A stretch of DNA of 64,000 bases from Orthonyx spaldingii (lineage: Eukaryota; Chordata; Aves; Passeriformes; Orthonychidae), in the NCBI GenBank assembly GCA_013397795.1, contig VZTJ01001390.1, positions 1,041,033 to 1,105,032 of the forward strand. The letters run 5' to 3'. A program made the translations under genes and the position numbers. This document shows positions 44,982 through 56,939 of the stretch, piece by piece. Below the pieces are notes generated by a model that was given only the letters and a program-made list of their open reading frames with translations, was not told the DNA's origin and did no database searches. The stretch's first letter is position 1. Each line of letters starts with the position of its first letter.

Positions 44982-47900
44982 GTGAGCACGGGCCTGGCAC
45001 TGCCCTGGGCACTGCCTCCAGCTGGGCTCTGGTGGGGGCAGTGCTGGCCCTGCCAGCAGGGAGAGGAGTTGTGGGGTGAGCGTTTGGACTGGACTCTGGA
45101 GCACGTGAGGCCCGGGACAGCTGCTCCCAGCAGCAGGATTAGAGTAGTGCTGGGGGGCAGCCACTTCAATCAGCTGCACACACCAGTGAAGGGAGCTGGG
45201 GAAAAAGACAAAGCCTTTTTCTTTTGGTTACTGTACAAAAATAGAGCTTAAATGACTTTTGCTGGTCTTGGTCATGTATTGACCATGTCACACTGTCATA
45301 GATTAGAAGCTGTAGCTCTGTTACATTTATTATACCTAGACAGGCTTTCTTTAGTCCAACTTTATGTCTATTAGTCTGTGCTCTTCATAAGTTATACTTT
45401 AATATTTTCATTCATTTACTAAGTTTGTTGAGACTTTTTCTTTAAACGTTTGGTTTCTTCAATACCTGCACTCAGTTTTCAGCCTTCCATAAGATTCTGG
45501 AGAGGCACACCAGCTATCTTTAGTCAGTGAATTTAGGCAAAGCAGTTGCTCCAGAACTTCTCTGTGTGCAAGGGCTTCCTGCAGATAAATGGAGACTCAG
45601 TCTAATCTTCCTTTAGATTTGTGTCTGTGTTGACATCTTCTTGAGAATATTTCTTTCAAGCACCCAAAGAATGCTTACCCTGTGTTAATCCTGCATTTTG
45701 AGGAGCACTGGATTCAGGACTGCATCCAGTCTTGAGCAGCATTTATAGAGCCAGTAGAGTATTGAGAAGATTGCATCATTTTCAAAACTTCTCCCACTGG
45801 AAATTGCTTGGGATAACAGTAGTACCTACTAATTAGGCACAGAGATTTGCAAAGCTATTCAGAGCTGTTGCCCTCTCTGCCTGTGCATCCAAACAGCAAC
45901 AGGCTGTTCCCTCAGCCCCTGTGAGCTGCCTGGCCTTTCTGTGGCCTTCACAGTGGAAGATGGGGTGGGGCAGGATGGAAGATGAAAGTGCTGCATTCCC
46001 TGCAGCTGCTTTGCAACACCTGTGTCTCAGCACAGAAAAGAAACAGGAGGCTGCCAATAAAGCTTTGCAGGATCATGAGTTCCCAAAGTCACCAAAACCA
46101 GGGGAAGAGCAACAGGTGATGTCAGATTTTTGAAGTTGGTCTGACACAGCTCTGTGTCTTCTGCAAAGAGCATGTCAGCAACCTGGCTGCTTGCTTTCAA
46201 GAGCCCCTGAAAAGCTCTGTAGTCATGGCAGCAGGATTAGATCTCATTTGTGGAGCATAGCAACAGAAAAAGGAAAGGGAAAAAGAAAAACAAAGAGCTG
46301 GATGCCCAGACAAATGTGCCAGAAAGAGCCATTGAGTGTTTGCACATACATTATTTCTGCTGTGTTTTGAGGATGACAGAAACAGGGAGTGGGGACAGAA
46401 CCAAGACAATTCCTGGTGAGCTCTGGGAGAGACTGGAAGATTTTTGGCTAAGTTAGCTGGCAGAACATGAAATCTGGTCTTTGTCTTATGAACACATTTG
46501 AAAACAACCATCACTCAGCAGTCACAGATGCATTAGTAAGTGTGTCCCACATCTGTGATTAGCCCTGTCCCCGCTTCTCTGGAAGGGAAGTTTCTAAGCC
46601 AGTCAATCTAAAGCTGGCTGAGGCATGCCCAGGAGAGAGCCCTGCTCCTGGAACAGCAATCTCATCCAGGCACTGGATACTCCCAGTGACTTCCAGGATG
46701 CTGGACTCCATCGAGAGCTGCAGGCACCAAAAATAAGAGGAAGATCTTGTCATGCTCAAGACAACAATAAAGCATCACGTTTCACTGGAAGCCTCAGCTG
46801 ATCTGAGCTCTTCTCAGCCGGGCTCTGCTCTCTGACCTGTGGGGTTCCACAGAGAGAGGCTGTCCCTGGGGTCTGGACACTCCCACTGCTCTCTGGAGGC
46901 AGCACCAACAGCTGGGTCTGGCCAGCACCAGCCCTTGATGCAAAGACAAGCCTTGGTTTTGCAGCAAGCCAAGCCTTCCCTGCAGGGCAGGGCAGCAGTG
47001 GCACTGCTTGGTTCACTGTCCCAGCCCAGCTCAGCCAGCTGATGGACGTGGAAACCACTGTTGCCTTCAGGGAAAGAGATCTTTCCACATGGGAAGGAAA
47101 AGAAGGAGGAAGAGGCTCTTTTATCAGCTGCTGGTAGGAAAACATCCCCTGAGCAACAGGGAGCCAGGGCACAATGCAGAGCATCCTGCTCAGAGTGGAG
47201 AGGGGGGACAGAGGCACAGGATCAGAGGATGTTGGGTTAGGCAGCTTAGACCATTGTTCTTGTCTCCCTCCAGTTGTCTGATGGCTCAGCTGCTCCCTTC
47301 CCAGAACCCAGCAGGGTAAGGAAGGGAGAGGGGGGACAAGGACGTTGTTGAACCACCCAGAGCCAAAATGTGTGTTTGCCAGAGGGAAGGACAAAGAATT
47401 CCCTGGAGTAATTTCACTCCTCTCAATGACCTAGAGTTGCCACAGTTGAGTCTTAAGGAATGGGTGTTTGACCTACACGAGCCCATTATTTGTTTTTATG
47501 GGACTGTGAAGTTCTGAAACTGGCCTGGAAGGAGAGCAGGGATTGATTACCTTTAGTGCTGATCTTGTTCAAAAGCATCCCAGAGATGCTCCTCAGCTAT
47601 AAAGGTGGAAACCATTTATTCCAAGATGGGAAAGGCAGGCACTGCTGAGCCTTAAGGAGCAAACCAGTGCAGTGGAGAAGTGACTTACTGGGAAAGGACA
47701 GTGGGAAGCCCCTTTTGAAGCAGACATGAGAGGGTTTAGTGCAGAAGCAAAAAGTGCCTGAAGAAAAAGGTTATAATGGAGCTCCAGCTGCTGGTGACTG
47801 CAATGCAGGGAAGAAGTCACATTCCATGTGCAGGAGAGAAAGGGACAAGGCTAACAGAAGGTGGTAGAACTGGAGGAAAAGGAGATACAAAAGGAACATT

Positions 47901-49161
47901 CTAAGAGCAGCATTCAAATGGAAATACAAAGTTTTCCTCAGCTGCATCACTTGAAACCAAGGAGAGGTTAGAGAGGCTGAGGCACCTACAAACGTTGCCA
48001 GTCCATTCCTGGTGGGGGAGGCAGGGCGACACAGCCCCCACAGGCACCACTGAGGCAGGAAGGGTGCAAATTGCACATATTTTGGCAGCCTTGCACACGT
48101 GGTCAGAACAGGAACAGGTATTGGTGCAGGATTCAGACCAGACCATTGTTTCCCTCCTCCCACTTACGGAACAATGCAGAAGGTGGCAGAATTACCAAGC
48201 AGGTGCTTTCCTTATGGACGAGTGGACAGTGTTCTCCAGGAAGGTCTGGGCTGGTCCTGACAGCCTCCCAAGGGTTTGCTGTGCCTGCATGTGGGTCAGC
48301 CAAGGGAAAACCACCACAGGAAGGGGTAGACAGTTCCTTCCTGGCACATCCATGCTGGGCTATCAAAGGAGTTCAGCTTTTTGCAGCCCAGTTTACCACT
48401 GAACACGAGAGCCATTCCTGTGCTGGCCATTGGAGCACCTGCTCCAGCATTTCCTTTGTGAGCAGCCTTGCTTTACAACAAAAGGAAGAACTTTAATTTC
48501 TTGGGAGCCCTGCAAAACTAACCCATAGTATGCTGTGACTGAAGGGAAACATCTCAAAAACATCATTTCTCTGGACTAGGAGTGGGCTGAGAGCCCCAGA
48601 GCCATGTCCTGTGCTGCAGGGCATGGAACCCAACCAGCCTGGATAGTGCAGCTGGAGCTGGGAATTCCCATCAAACCTCCTCGGACCATAAATGCTCAAT
48701 CCTGGATATCAAACTTCAAAATGAGGGAGAGAGGAACGTGAGAGTGTGGCCACAGTTGTTCTGTGTCTGTCAAAACACACCTCAGCCAGAAGCTGCTTTG
48801 GACCAGGTGTGGACCTGTGGGGCCTGGGGCTGTGGCTGGATGATTTTATTTCCACACTCAACTACTGAGGCTCTGGGAGTTCCTGACAATTGTTACTGAA
48901 GCTGGATTCACATTTCCTAACGCTGAACACCGGTGAGGATTTGTTCTGGAATGGCAGACGAGGCTGGATGGGAGCACAGATCCATGTCAGCTGTCAGAGC
49001 ACTGATCACTCCCACCCTCTTCCCAATGCCTCAGGACTCTCCTCCTCGAGGCTCACCTCTCACATGTTGCTGCATTTTAGCCAGCTGGCTTAGTAGCCAC
49101 TGAAATAACTGCCCTGAAAACCAAAACACAGCTTTTAAAGACACACCTTTTGTCTTTGCAG
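44982..49161 (+). other. PPP2R3A: Last intron of PPP2R3A
   Basis: About 4.2 kb. The segment around 46517-46610 has a diverged partner at 51650-51745, so at least part is dispersed repeat. The composition from about 46.5 to 48.8 kb (purine-rich plus strand, many short open frames on both strands) suggests old repeat material of unrecognised family. Ends TTGTCTTTGCAG. Confidence 0.65.
46517..46610. repeat. Dispersed repeat copy A (pair with 51650-51745)
   Basis: 'cagcagtcac...tgcattagtaagtgtgtcccacatctgtgattagccctgtcccc.gcttctctggaagggaagttt' aligns by eye with the sequence at 51650 in the same orientation over about 90 bases. Family unknown. Confidence 0.5.
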
Positions 49162-49258
49162 ATCATGTGAAGAAGACTATGACACCGAGGAAGTCTTACC
49201 TCCCCCTGAAACTGGAGACAAGTCAGACAAACTAGTTATCTCAGATCTCTCAGCATAG
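49162..49258 (+). CDS. PPP2R3A: PPP2R3A terminal coding exon, PR130 residues 1090-1121 and stop
   Basis: Completes Gly1090, then SCEEDYDTEEVLPPPETGDK and SDKLVISDLSA before TAG at 49256-49258. The tail is acidic and species-variable. The EDYDT(E/D)E start matches the mammalian EDYETDEP tail and confirms the joint, but the C-terminus is some 20 residues shorter than human PR130. Confidence 0.93.
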
Positions 49259-49545
49259 AGAAGTGGAAAACACTTAGCCCATGTCTTTCAAACTGGAGAG
49301 CATTCAGTCCCGAGGCACTTGGGGGTTTTCCTTAAATCATTGGAACAATGTGCTTTATTTTGTACACTGAAACTTGAGACCCCTTTTTGTCTTCCTGTGT
49401 AATTGCAATAAGGTAATTTCTATGAAAAGGCTTTTTACAATGTGTTATCGTGCACACTCATTGAAAATGGTGATTGCACCTTGTTTCATTTATATATAAA
49501 TTCTGTTATGTCCCCAGATGTGCAATAAATGCCAGCATCTAATGA
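49259..49545 (+). other. PPP2R3A: PPP2R3A 3' UTR (proximal form)
   Basis: AT-rich sequence from the stop to just beyond an AATAAA signal, followed by a GT-rich stretch. Longer forms ending further downstream are possible (see AATAAA at 52814). Confidence 0.7.
49524..49529 (+). terminator. PPP2R3A: Poly(A) signal AATAAA for PPP2R3A
   Basis: Canonical hexamer 266 bases after the stop codon. It is followed within 60 bases by GT/T-rich sequence (gtggtcatttctcag), the usual arrangement for cleavage and polyadenylation. Confidence 0.75.
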
Positions 49546-51649
49546 TTACCTGTAACAGCTGCATGCAACATCTACAGTGGTCATTTCTCAGTCAGTTCTG
49601 TCCTGTGCCACTCTGTCCCCTTGGCTTTATACCAGCAGAGATGAAAGGGCTGCCAAATTAACTTAAATGTGTGTCTAGAAATCTTTTACAATCTTTCTAG
49701 TTACCTGTTCTAGTCCTGTGTCCCCTCCTGTGCTGATCTGCCTCTGGCCAGAGCTTTGTCTGTGTGGATTTCAACTTTGTAGAAGTGTTTTGTGGAGTAT
49801 TTACAGCAAGTACAGATCTCTGCTGTTCAGCTGCTGTGTTGAGACTGCTGTGCCTGGTGTGCACCAGTTCCGTCCATTGCTGTGTTCTCCTCCTCTCCTG
49901 CAGCCTTCTTTAACCTGTAGCCAGGAGATTAAGCTGAGATAATTAAGAAAAAAACGACCCCATCTTTTAACTAGTAAAGGAATTAGTCTGTATTATTGCC
50001 AAAATTAATTTTCCCTCCCAGTCTCAGGGAGGAAATGCTGTAACTAATGAATTCCTGCTCTAAGTGCAAAATGAAACCAACTTTCCCCGTAGAATCACAA
50101 GTGATGCCTCTGCCCTCAGCGTCTGCTGCAGCTGTGCCTCCTGGCCAGCAGGAGCCGGCTGTGCTTCAGCACAGGGGTGATTGCAACAAATTCTTAATTT
50201 CAGCCCTCACCTATGCACAAGCAGGTCTGGGCCTTCCCTTCTCAGCCAGGACAGGTGTGAGCCCTGCCAGCTGTGCCCAGGCTGTGGTGCTGGGTTGTTG
50301 TGTGTGCACTGGGAGAGCCTCCTGCCAGAATTCCCGGGAGATGCTGCCCCTGTTCCCAGCTGTTCCTGCTGCCGTCCCTGGAGGCAGAGCACCCCCAGGC
50401 AGGGGACAGACAGCTCGTGTGTCCCCAGGGACAGGGACAGGCCGGGGCTGGATCCCGCGGCTCCTCCAGGGGTCAGTGTCCCCGTGCGGACCGGGCTGAT
50501 CCCTCCAGGGCGGTCGGGGCTTCTCCAGGAGCCTCCGAAGCCCCAGGCCTGCCTCCCACTGCCCGGGGGGATGTGCTGCTGCCTCCCTGGGCTCAGAACG
50601 ATCCCACCATCAACCTCGGGAAGAAAGAACGGCTTCAGTTGAACTGACCCGATGCATAGACACCCCCCAGCATCCTGGACTTGGTGGTTGGGAAACTTCT
50701 GGATGCCCGCATTGTTAGCAAGGGCCCTGCCAGGTGACCTGCATCCCATAATAACCGATGAAGCAGGGAGCACTCTGACCAAACCAGGACAAGTCCTTGG
50801 AATGCAGCAAGCACACAGTGATGGGTCTGGATCCCATCTCCAGCACTGCCATAACCTCGAAGGGAAAACCTTCCCTGGGGGTGATTCCACAAATGCAGAA
50901 GCACCTGGGAACTGCCTGCAGGAATGGACACAGGATGGAGGTCCCACAGCTGCTGCTTGTAACCAGCTCCAGCCACGCTTTTCTGAGAACCTGGGCACAG
51001 CAGGATTCACCCTTCCCTCTCTGCCATGGTCCAGAGGCGCCTTTCAGCTGGATGTCCCTTTACATCTCCCCAAAGACAAAGATTCCTCAAAAGGAACAAG
51101 AACCTGATCCCATTCAAGGCTGAAATGGAACCCTCATGGTCCTCCAGCAGCACTGCAATGACTCGTTTGCCAGTTCTGGAAAGCCTCAGTCACACACCCC
51201 TTCAGGGTCTCTCTCATCTGCCTTTTGCAGAGGGCCTTTCACTCAACCCATCCCTGAATTCAGGCTCACACCTCACACCACACAGCCTGAACTGGTGCCA
51301 TTCTGTGCAAACTCACCAGTTGCCTTCCCAAAGTTTGGTTCAATAAATGGAGACAGGAGCTGGTAGCTGCTCTGCTGAGCCCAAGCCCAGCCCCTCTCTC
51401 CTACAAACAGATGTTCAGTGCTGCCACAGCGACACAGAGTGAATCCACACCCAATCCATGCTTTCTGGTAGGTCAACACAAGCTACTAACCCAAAAACCC
51501 CCCAATTTACAGCAAATGTTTTGCATTCTGTGTGAATAGAAGGACAAGCTGCAGAAGCCACCGCTACCGTGGTGGCAGTGCAAAACCTGCAGTGACACTC
51601 CAGGAGTGGAAATGCATTCTCTGTCCCTAAAGCACATGAAAATCACCAC

Positions 51650-51745
51650 AGTTCAGCAGGCACACGTGCATTAGTACAGGAGGTGTTCTACACCCCATTT
51701 GTGACTTAGCCCTGCCCCCAGCTGCTCTGGATGGAAGGTTTGTAA
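51650..51745. repeat. Dispersed repeat copy B (pair with 46517-46610)
   Basis: 'cagcaggcacacgtgcattagtacaggaggtgttctacaccccatttgtgacttagccctgcccccagctgctctggatggaaggttt' shares order and much sequence with copy A. Divergence is substantial, so it is old. Family unknown. Confidence 0.5.
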
Positions 51746-52697
51746 CTCTGCAGGATTTAAGTGAGGTAAATTTGGGAACTCCTGTCCTACTTCTTTGCTT
51801 TTTTCTGAGATAGTCAAGGGTGCCTGTGGCCAGCCAGCAGAGCTGCAGCACAGCAGCCCCCAAGCTCTGAGAGTGAAGCAGCCCTGGAATCCCTGCCCAG
51901 AAGATTTGTAGGAGTTCCTTGGCTCTGGCTCTGCCTCTGGACTCCACGTCAGTGCCACTTCAGATATTGCACCCCTGGAAGGACACATCCTGCATTTTTC
52001 AGTGCACATCCAGCTCACACTGAAGGTTTTTTCCCTATGAGTAGTCAGAAAAGTGAGTAAAATTCAGTTTTGCATGATAAAAATATGTTTGTGCTTATTT
52101 GTTCTTTCTAGTCTACTTTTGTCTAGCAAAATGAAGCCCTGTGTTCTTACAAACCCCTTGCTTTTTACTTTTGTATCCCAAATATTCTCTCTCTGCAGTA
52201 CTGAGAAGGGAGATATGGCTCAGTATTATTGCTGGGATGGTACCAGTTGGATTTTTTTCTTTCTTTCTTCTAAAATCTCAGTAGTACTTGCTGCATCCCA
52301 GTTTTTGGCAGTGAACCCTGGGCACTGCCCCAGCTCCCCTCCTGCCCCTGAGGGGCAAGTGCTGCAGAACAGACATGGACAGCAAAAAAGGGATCCCAGA
52401 GCCTTCCTGCTCTCCTGAAGCAAGGATTTAAGGAAGCTGACTCAAGACACTCTAACCAAGGTACTGGGCTTAGTTTCTGAAACAAAACAGTCCTGAAAGA
52501 CCAAGGCTGAGCTCATTGAGCTATAACTGTAACAGTATGGATTTGGAGTCTCTAGATCAGTATCTTAGGTCTATGCAAACAAAACTGAACCTCAGTGATG
52601 AGCACGAGCTACTGTAAGAAAAACACAAACAGAACTTCCCTTGTGTGCTCATCTTCTCACTGTGTCACTGGGTGAGGGGGGTAGAAACTGAATGTTT

Positions 52698-52715
52698 AAT
52701 AATAATAATAATAAT
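52698..52715. repeat. (AAT)6 microsatellite
   Basis: Six uninterrupted AAT units. The final unit plus the following AAA forms an AATAAA hexamer by chance. Confidence 0.95.
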
Positions 52716-52813
52716 AAAGGTTCTCATACTTTGTAAAAGTAGTTTTGGAGGCATTTTGTGCTGGCATGGTTTGATCTTTGTATTTTTACTTTGTATTTCC
52801 TTCTTTTTTGGCA

Positions 52814-52819
52814 AATAAA
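52814..52819 (+). terminator. Possible distal poly(A) signal
   Basis: AATAAA in an AT-rich stretch (51980-52850) about 3.6 kb after the PPP2R3A stop. It could end a long 3' UTR isoform. Sequence alone cannot show use. Confidence 0.25.
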
Positions 52820-53175
52820 GGACTTTTGAATTTAAAAAGGAAAACCTGTCTCGGTGGTGGGGTAGAGTGTTACTGCTCACTTCATCCCCAGCTGCTGTGC
52901 CAAACTCTCCTTCCCTGCTGTGCTCAGTTCACACCACCCAGTTACCTGCAAGCAAATGCCTTCCAAAGCCAAAATTCCAGGCTGTCTTTTCAAAAATACT
53001 GGACAAAGCCATCTGACCACTTACCTGCCTCACACCTGTGTCCTCAACGTGGAGCACTGTCCCTGTGGTGACTTACCAAAACACCCAACTCCCTCATTTT
53101 AACCTGGCATGAAAAAAAAGAAAGTGATAGCTGAATAGCTGATAGCTCCTGGATCTTTTGCAAGTGGAATGAACC

Positions 53176-53191
53176 AAAAAAAAAAAAAAAN

Positions 53192-53222
<31 letters not shown>
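53176..53222. repeat. Poly(A) homopolymer interrupted by one ambiguous base
   Basis: A run of 14-15 A, then an N at 53191, then about 31 A. The N marks an uncertain base call or collapsed length. No AATAAA is seen directly before it and no target-site duplication is obvious, so a retroposed tail is not demonstrated. Confidence 0.9.
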
Positions 53223-53224
<2 letters not shown>

Positions 53225-54118
53225 AAAACCAGTAATGCTTTTTCTAATTTACTTATATGCAAATACTCAAGCACAATCAGTGTATTGCTCTTGTATTGCT
53301 TCACCAAGGGGTGCCTAAATCTGTCTATAGAACAGTCACCTTTTGGTGAGTTTCTTTGGGGTATCAAAAGCACTTCAATTTCTAAATTTACATTGTTAAG
53401 ACCAAAGATGTGCCTGTGATGTTCTTGGTAGTACTGGAAACAGCATCACCTACCTTTCAGAGGGGATTCCCTCAGCTGTGCCACACACTTGGAATGATCC
53501 TTACAAAGGTGCTTGTTTGTATCCTTTCAGTTCTCCAAGTCAGCAATCAGAAGTTCTTTTCTAACTGATTTGTACAGAATTTAAATAGGAATTATCTGGG
53601 GAGGGGTTGCTTCTCACATGCAGTAAAAAGATGCTGCGGTGCTGGGTCGCTCCAGAACCTCTGCACCATCCCTGTGCCACAGCTGTGGGATCTGTTCCTT
53701 GGAAGTCTCGGCGTTTCCCTGCGGGAGCAGCTCCCTGCTGTGCCAGAAGGACCTGCCTTGGCAAACAGGCTTTTCGGGTTTATTCCCTCAGCTCTGCGGG
53801 TTCCTCTGACACTGCCAGTGCCGGGGCTGGCAGGGGCAGCCCCGGGCTGCGCTGAAGGCACCAAGGGGAGCCTCTGAGCAGGAGGCAGCTGTTCCCTGCC
53901 ACCGCCGTTCCTGGGAATGTTTTCAGCTCCCACGCAAGGGAAGAACATCTGCAGGGAGAGGCTGCTGTGCCCCAGTGCCCCCAGCTCTGCACCGCGGGGT
54001 CAGACAAGCCAGGGAACGAGAACAGCTCCCGCTGGGAGCCGCCAGGTAACACAGCCAGGGTTCCTTTTTTGTTTCCCTGTCCCCCCTCCTCTGGGATTTA
54101 ATCCCAACCCCTGATGTA

Positions 54119-54250
54119 TCACAGAATTGGTAAGGTTGGAAAAGACCTCCATGATCACCGAGTGCAGCCTTTGACAGAGCTCCACCCTGCCCTCTAAAGC
54201 CTCTCACCAACAGCCACCTTGACTTGTGTGTCTGAAGGTTTTTGAGCATG
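54119..54250 (-). mobile_element. CR1 LINE 3' end
   Basis: On the plus strand 'cacagaattggtaaggttgg' then 'aaaagacctccatgatcaccgag', a Cys/Pro-like 'tccaccctgccc' and 'gtgtgtctgaaggtttttga' match the reverse complement of avian CR1 3' ends. CACAGAAT at 54120 is the reverse complement of the CR1 terminal octamer (ATTCTRTG). This is the true 3' end of an element on the minus strand, 5'-truncated after about 130 bases. Confidence 0.75.
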
Positions 54251-54987
54251 TCCTAACGTGTGATACCAGGAAGAGCCTTTCCACTCCCCAGGGAAGAGGG
54301 GAGGGCTTCTCCTCCTTGCTCAGATCTGGATTTTGTACCACTACACGTGACTGTAAACTGCTGCTTTTTCTTTCTGACTCTGCTCTACAAAGTACAGGGT
54401 TTTAATAAGGTTTGGAAGTTAATCCCTGCCTTCAAGGGGACTGGGGAGAAAACTGGAATATCACACACTTCCTCTGTGAGAAGAAATCCCCAAGCAGCTC
54501 CCTCCGTGCTGACGCTGAGAACAGCTCCCGGAGCCAGAGCCCCGCAGGAGGAACGCCGGGAATTCCGGGCAGCCCAGCTGGGGCCAGGCTGGAGCTGGAA
54601 CGGTCCTGGGGCTGCACCCCAGCAGCGACTGCCCAGCTCCTCGGGATGGGCAGCAGGGACAGATCCCTGCTGGGCTGTGCTGGACCAGGTCCTCACCCTG
54701 CTCTCTGCCCGAGCCAAGGCAGGAAGGCCGCACACCAGGAAGCTGCTGTGGAAGGAATGCTTTCCCAGCTGGAGCTGCTGGAATTCCTGTCAGCACCAAC
54801 AAGATCCTTTCCATCGCTCAGCTCACCAACGACTAGCCAGGAGGGCAAGGAAACCAAACCAAGCCAACCCTAATTTAAACAATTACAGAATTAGTCATCA
54901 ACACACTAAGTGGTATTTAGACAGTGAGTTCAACATATGCCACACTGATGCCTTCAGCAGTTGCAAAATAGAATTAGAAAACTAACA

Positions 54988-54993
54988 TTTATT
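54988..54993 (-). terminator. MSL2: Poly(A) signal (distal) for MSL2
   Basis: TTTATT on the plus strand equals AATAAA on the minus strand. Downstream on the minus strand follows GT-rich sequence (tcagtgtggcatatgttg), as expected for a polyadenylation site. Confidence 0.5.
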
Positions 54994-56933
54994 AAATCAA
55001 TTTGAATTTTAATATACATTTCAAGAATGTGGCAGCATAAAAGGAAATGTTTTTAGAAACAACCTGAATCTACCATTTGCAGTTTTACATTAACCATCAG
55101 GGCTCTCCTGTCGACGCTCCGAAACACTCTTGACCTAAGTTCTCCAACTTTTGGTACCACATTGAATGCAGCAGTGAGATAGTAAAGATTCCAGATACTC
55201 CCACATTTCTGGAGCAAAGGTACTTTGTATTTAATTTAATGAAAGTCCTAAAAATGTACCATCAACAATCTCGGCAAAACTGAACAGCTCTGCAAAAGCA
55301 TTCCGACACAACCCGAGCTGTGCAGCCACCCCCAGACTCCGGGTCGCTGCTTCGCTTACACGTAGTGGACTAATAAACAGATTTACATTAGTAGGTCACG
55401 ATCAAACCACCAAATTAGAGACTGGTAGGATCCCTCTGGGTCAACACAAAAATCACATACAAGTTTAACTAAATACATTTTAATAGGACATCGTTAAATC
55501 TCATGAGGGCTAAAAAACACAGATCTTAGGTACTTGGGTTGGCAAATAAAGACAAGAATACTAAGAAGCATTTTCCACCATTTACTCATTATCAAAAATA
55601 TTTTTCAACTCTTCTTGCAAAACAAAAACAAAAAAGTACAGACTGGACACGTACATCACATTTTTCTTCCTATGGCTTTAACCCCCCACCCTGCCCACCC
55701 CACAAAAAAGACGGGGGGAGAAACAAACCAAAACCAACAAAAAGCTCTGACCACATTCACAGAAAATGACACCATGGTACACTACAAAACAAAAGGAGGT
55801 GCCATTTGTGTCCAAAGGGTTTTGCTCATTTCTCGGTGAGGAACCGTCATTGTACGTGCTTTGTGCCAAATCAAAGCACACCCAGCGCCGGGCTGGAAAG
55901 CGCCGCGGGGGCTCTGCCTGAGGAAAAGGGAAGATGGAAGCAGGAAAGGAATTAAAAAAACCCACACACTATTTAACATGCTGCTGAAACAGGAATGGCC
56001 TTTGCAATCAGACAGTTTGGGTTCGAGGCAGCCCATGTCCGGGTTGTGCTCTATCATTCCAAGAGGAGAAATTTCTGCTTTCACGAAGCAATCTCAATTT
56101 TTTAGGCTCCCAACGAAGCCCTGAATGCACAACTAAACTCTTGTGCCTGCACTCTTATTTAGGGATTGCGCTGAAATCAACCATTTCTGCACAAAGCTGA
56201 ATTCCTGACAGGAATTCTTTCACTGTAACACTTTTCCAGATAAGCTCGACGACTTTGTGTTATGTTTCTATTTTCCAGCCTTTTGGCCCAGGTTGAAAAG
56301 CACTGACCTTCAAAAGCTGCTTTCAACATTTTAGCAAAAAATGAGATAGGTTCAGGGTGGAGTGAGTTATATATAGCTTATTCTGTTTAGCAAACACCCC
56401 AAAAATTTGACCTTTGATAGCCCTGGATCCTGTGCCCTGGCTGGGAGGTGCCTGTCTCTGGGGAACTCTGTTACAAACCTGATCAAACAACCCCCAGTGG
56501 TGACAAGGGCTGCAGAATCTCCCTGCGGAATCTCCCTGCAGCCCCGGCACTGATCAGCACCAGAGGGGGGAAAATGGGCCAAGGACTCCCTGTAACCCAC
56601 AAAACCCCTTCTCTTCCCTAGAAGCAACAGCAGTAAAACAGCAGGAACTCGGGAAAGGGCGAGGATGGTGCTAACAGAACTGGAGCCTCCATGGGGTAGC
56701 AGTGATGTTCTCCCCCAGCCCCTCGGTGACCTGTCACACACAGGGGGCTGGTAGCACAGAGGGCAGCTGAGCAGGGACTGACCTGTGGAAGTGTCAGGAA
56801 GACAAACCCCGAGGATGCCATCGTTACCAGGACGGGGTGTCCGAGCTGGAGCTCAGCCTTCGCACCCGCCCGACCCTCCTGAGCCTTGCCAGCAGCCCGA
56901 GCTGCCTTTTGGCCTGCCAGCTCTCTCAGTGTA

Positions 56934-56939
56934 TTTATT
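56934..56939 (-). terminator. MSL2: Poly(A) signal (proximal candidate) for MSL2
   Basis: AATAAA on the minus strand about 540 bases after the stop codon. Alternative to, or used together with, the distal signal. Confidence 0.35.

Larger units (their letters stand above)
49546..54987. other. Region between the convergent PPP2R3A and MSL2 genes
   Basis: No supported gene. Contains GC-rich patches (about 50270-50620 and 53630-54060), the second copy of a dispersed repeat (51650-51745), an AT-rich stretch with (AAT)6, a second possible poly(A) signal at 52814, an A-run with an N (53176-53222) and a CR1 3' end (54119-54250). Open frames of 267 codons (minus, 51010-50207) and 241 codons (plus, 54260-54985) show no domain, no splice logic and no recognisable similarity. 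Confidence 0.65.

Noticed and set aside
50207..51010. 267-codon minus-strand open frame between the genes
   Set aside because: Lies in a GC-rich patch where stop codons are rare. Overlapping long frames exist on the plus strand, and the translation is a Gly/Pro/Ser-rich mix with no domain.
54260..54985. 241-codon plus-strand open frame just beyond the MSL2 poly(A) signal
   Set aside because: No recognisable domain or start context. It crosses a GC-rich patch and then AT-rich DNA with an abrupt change in residue composition, as expected for chance.
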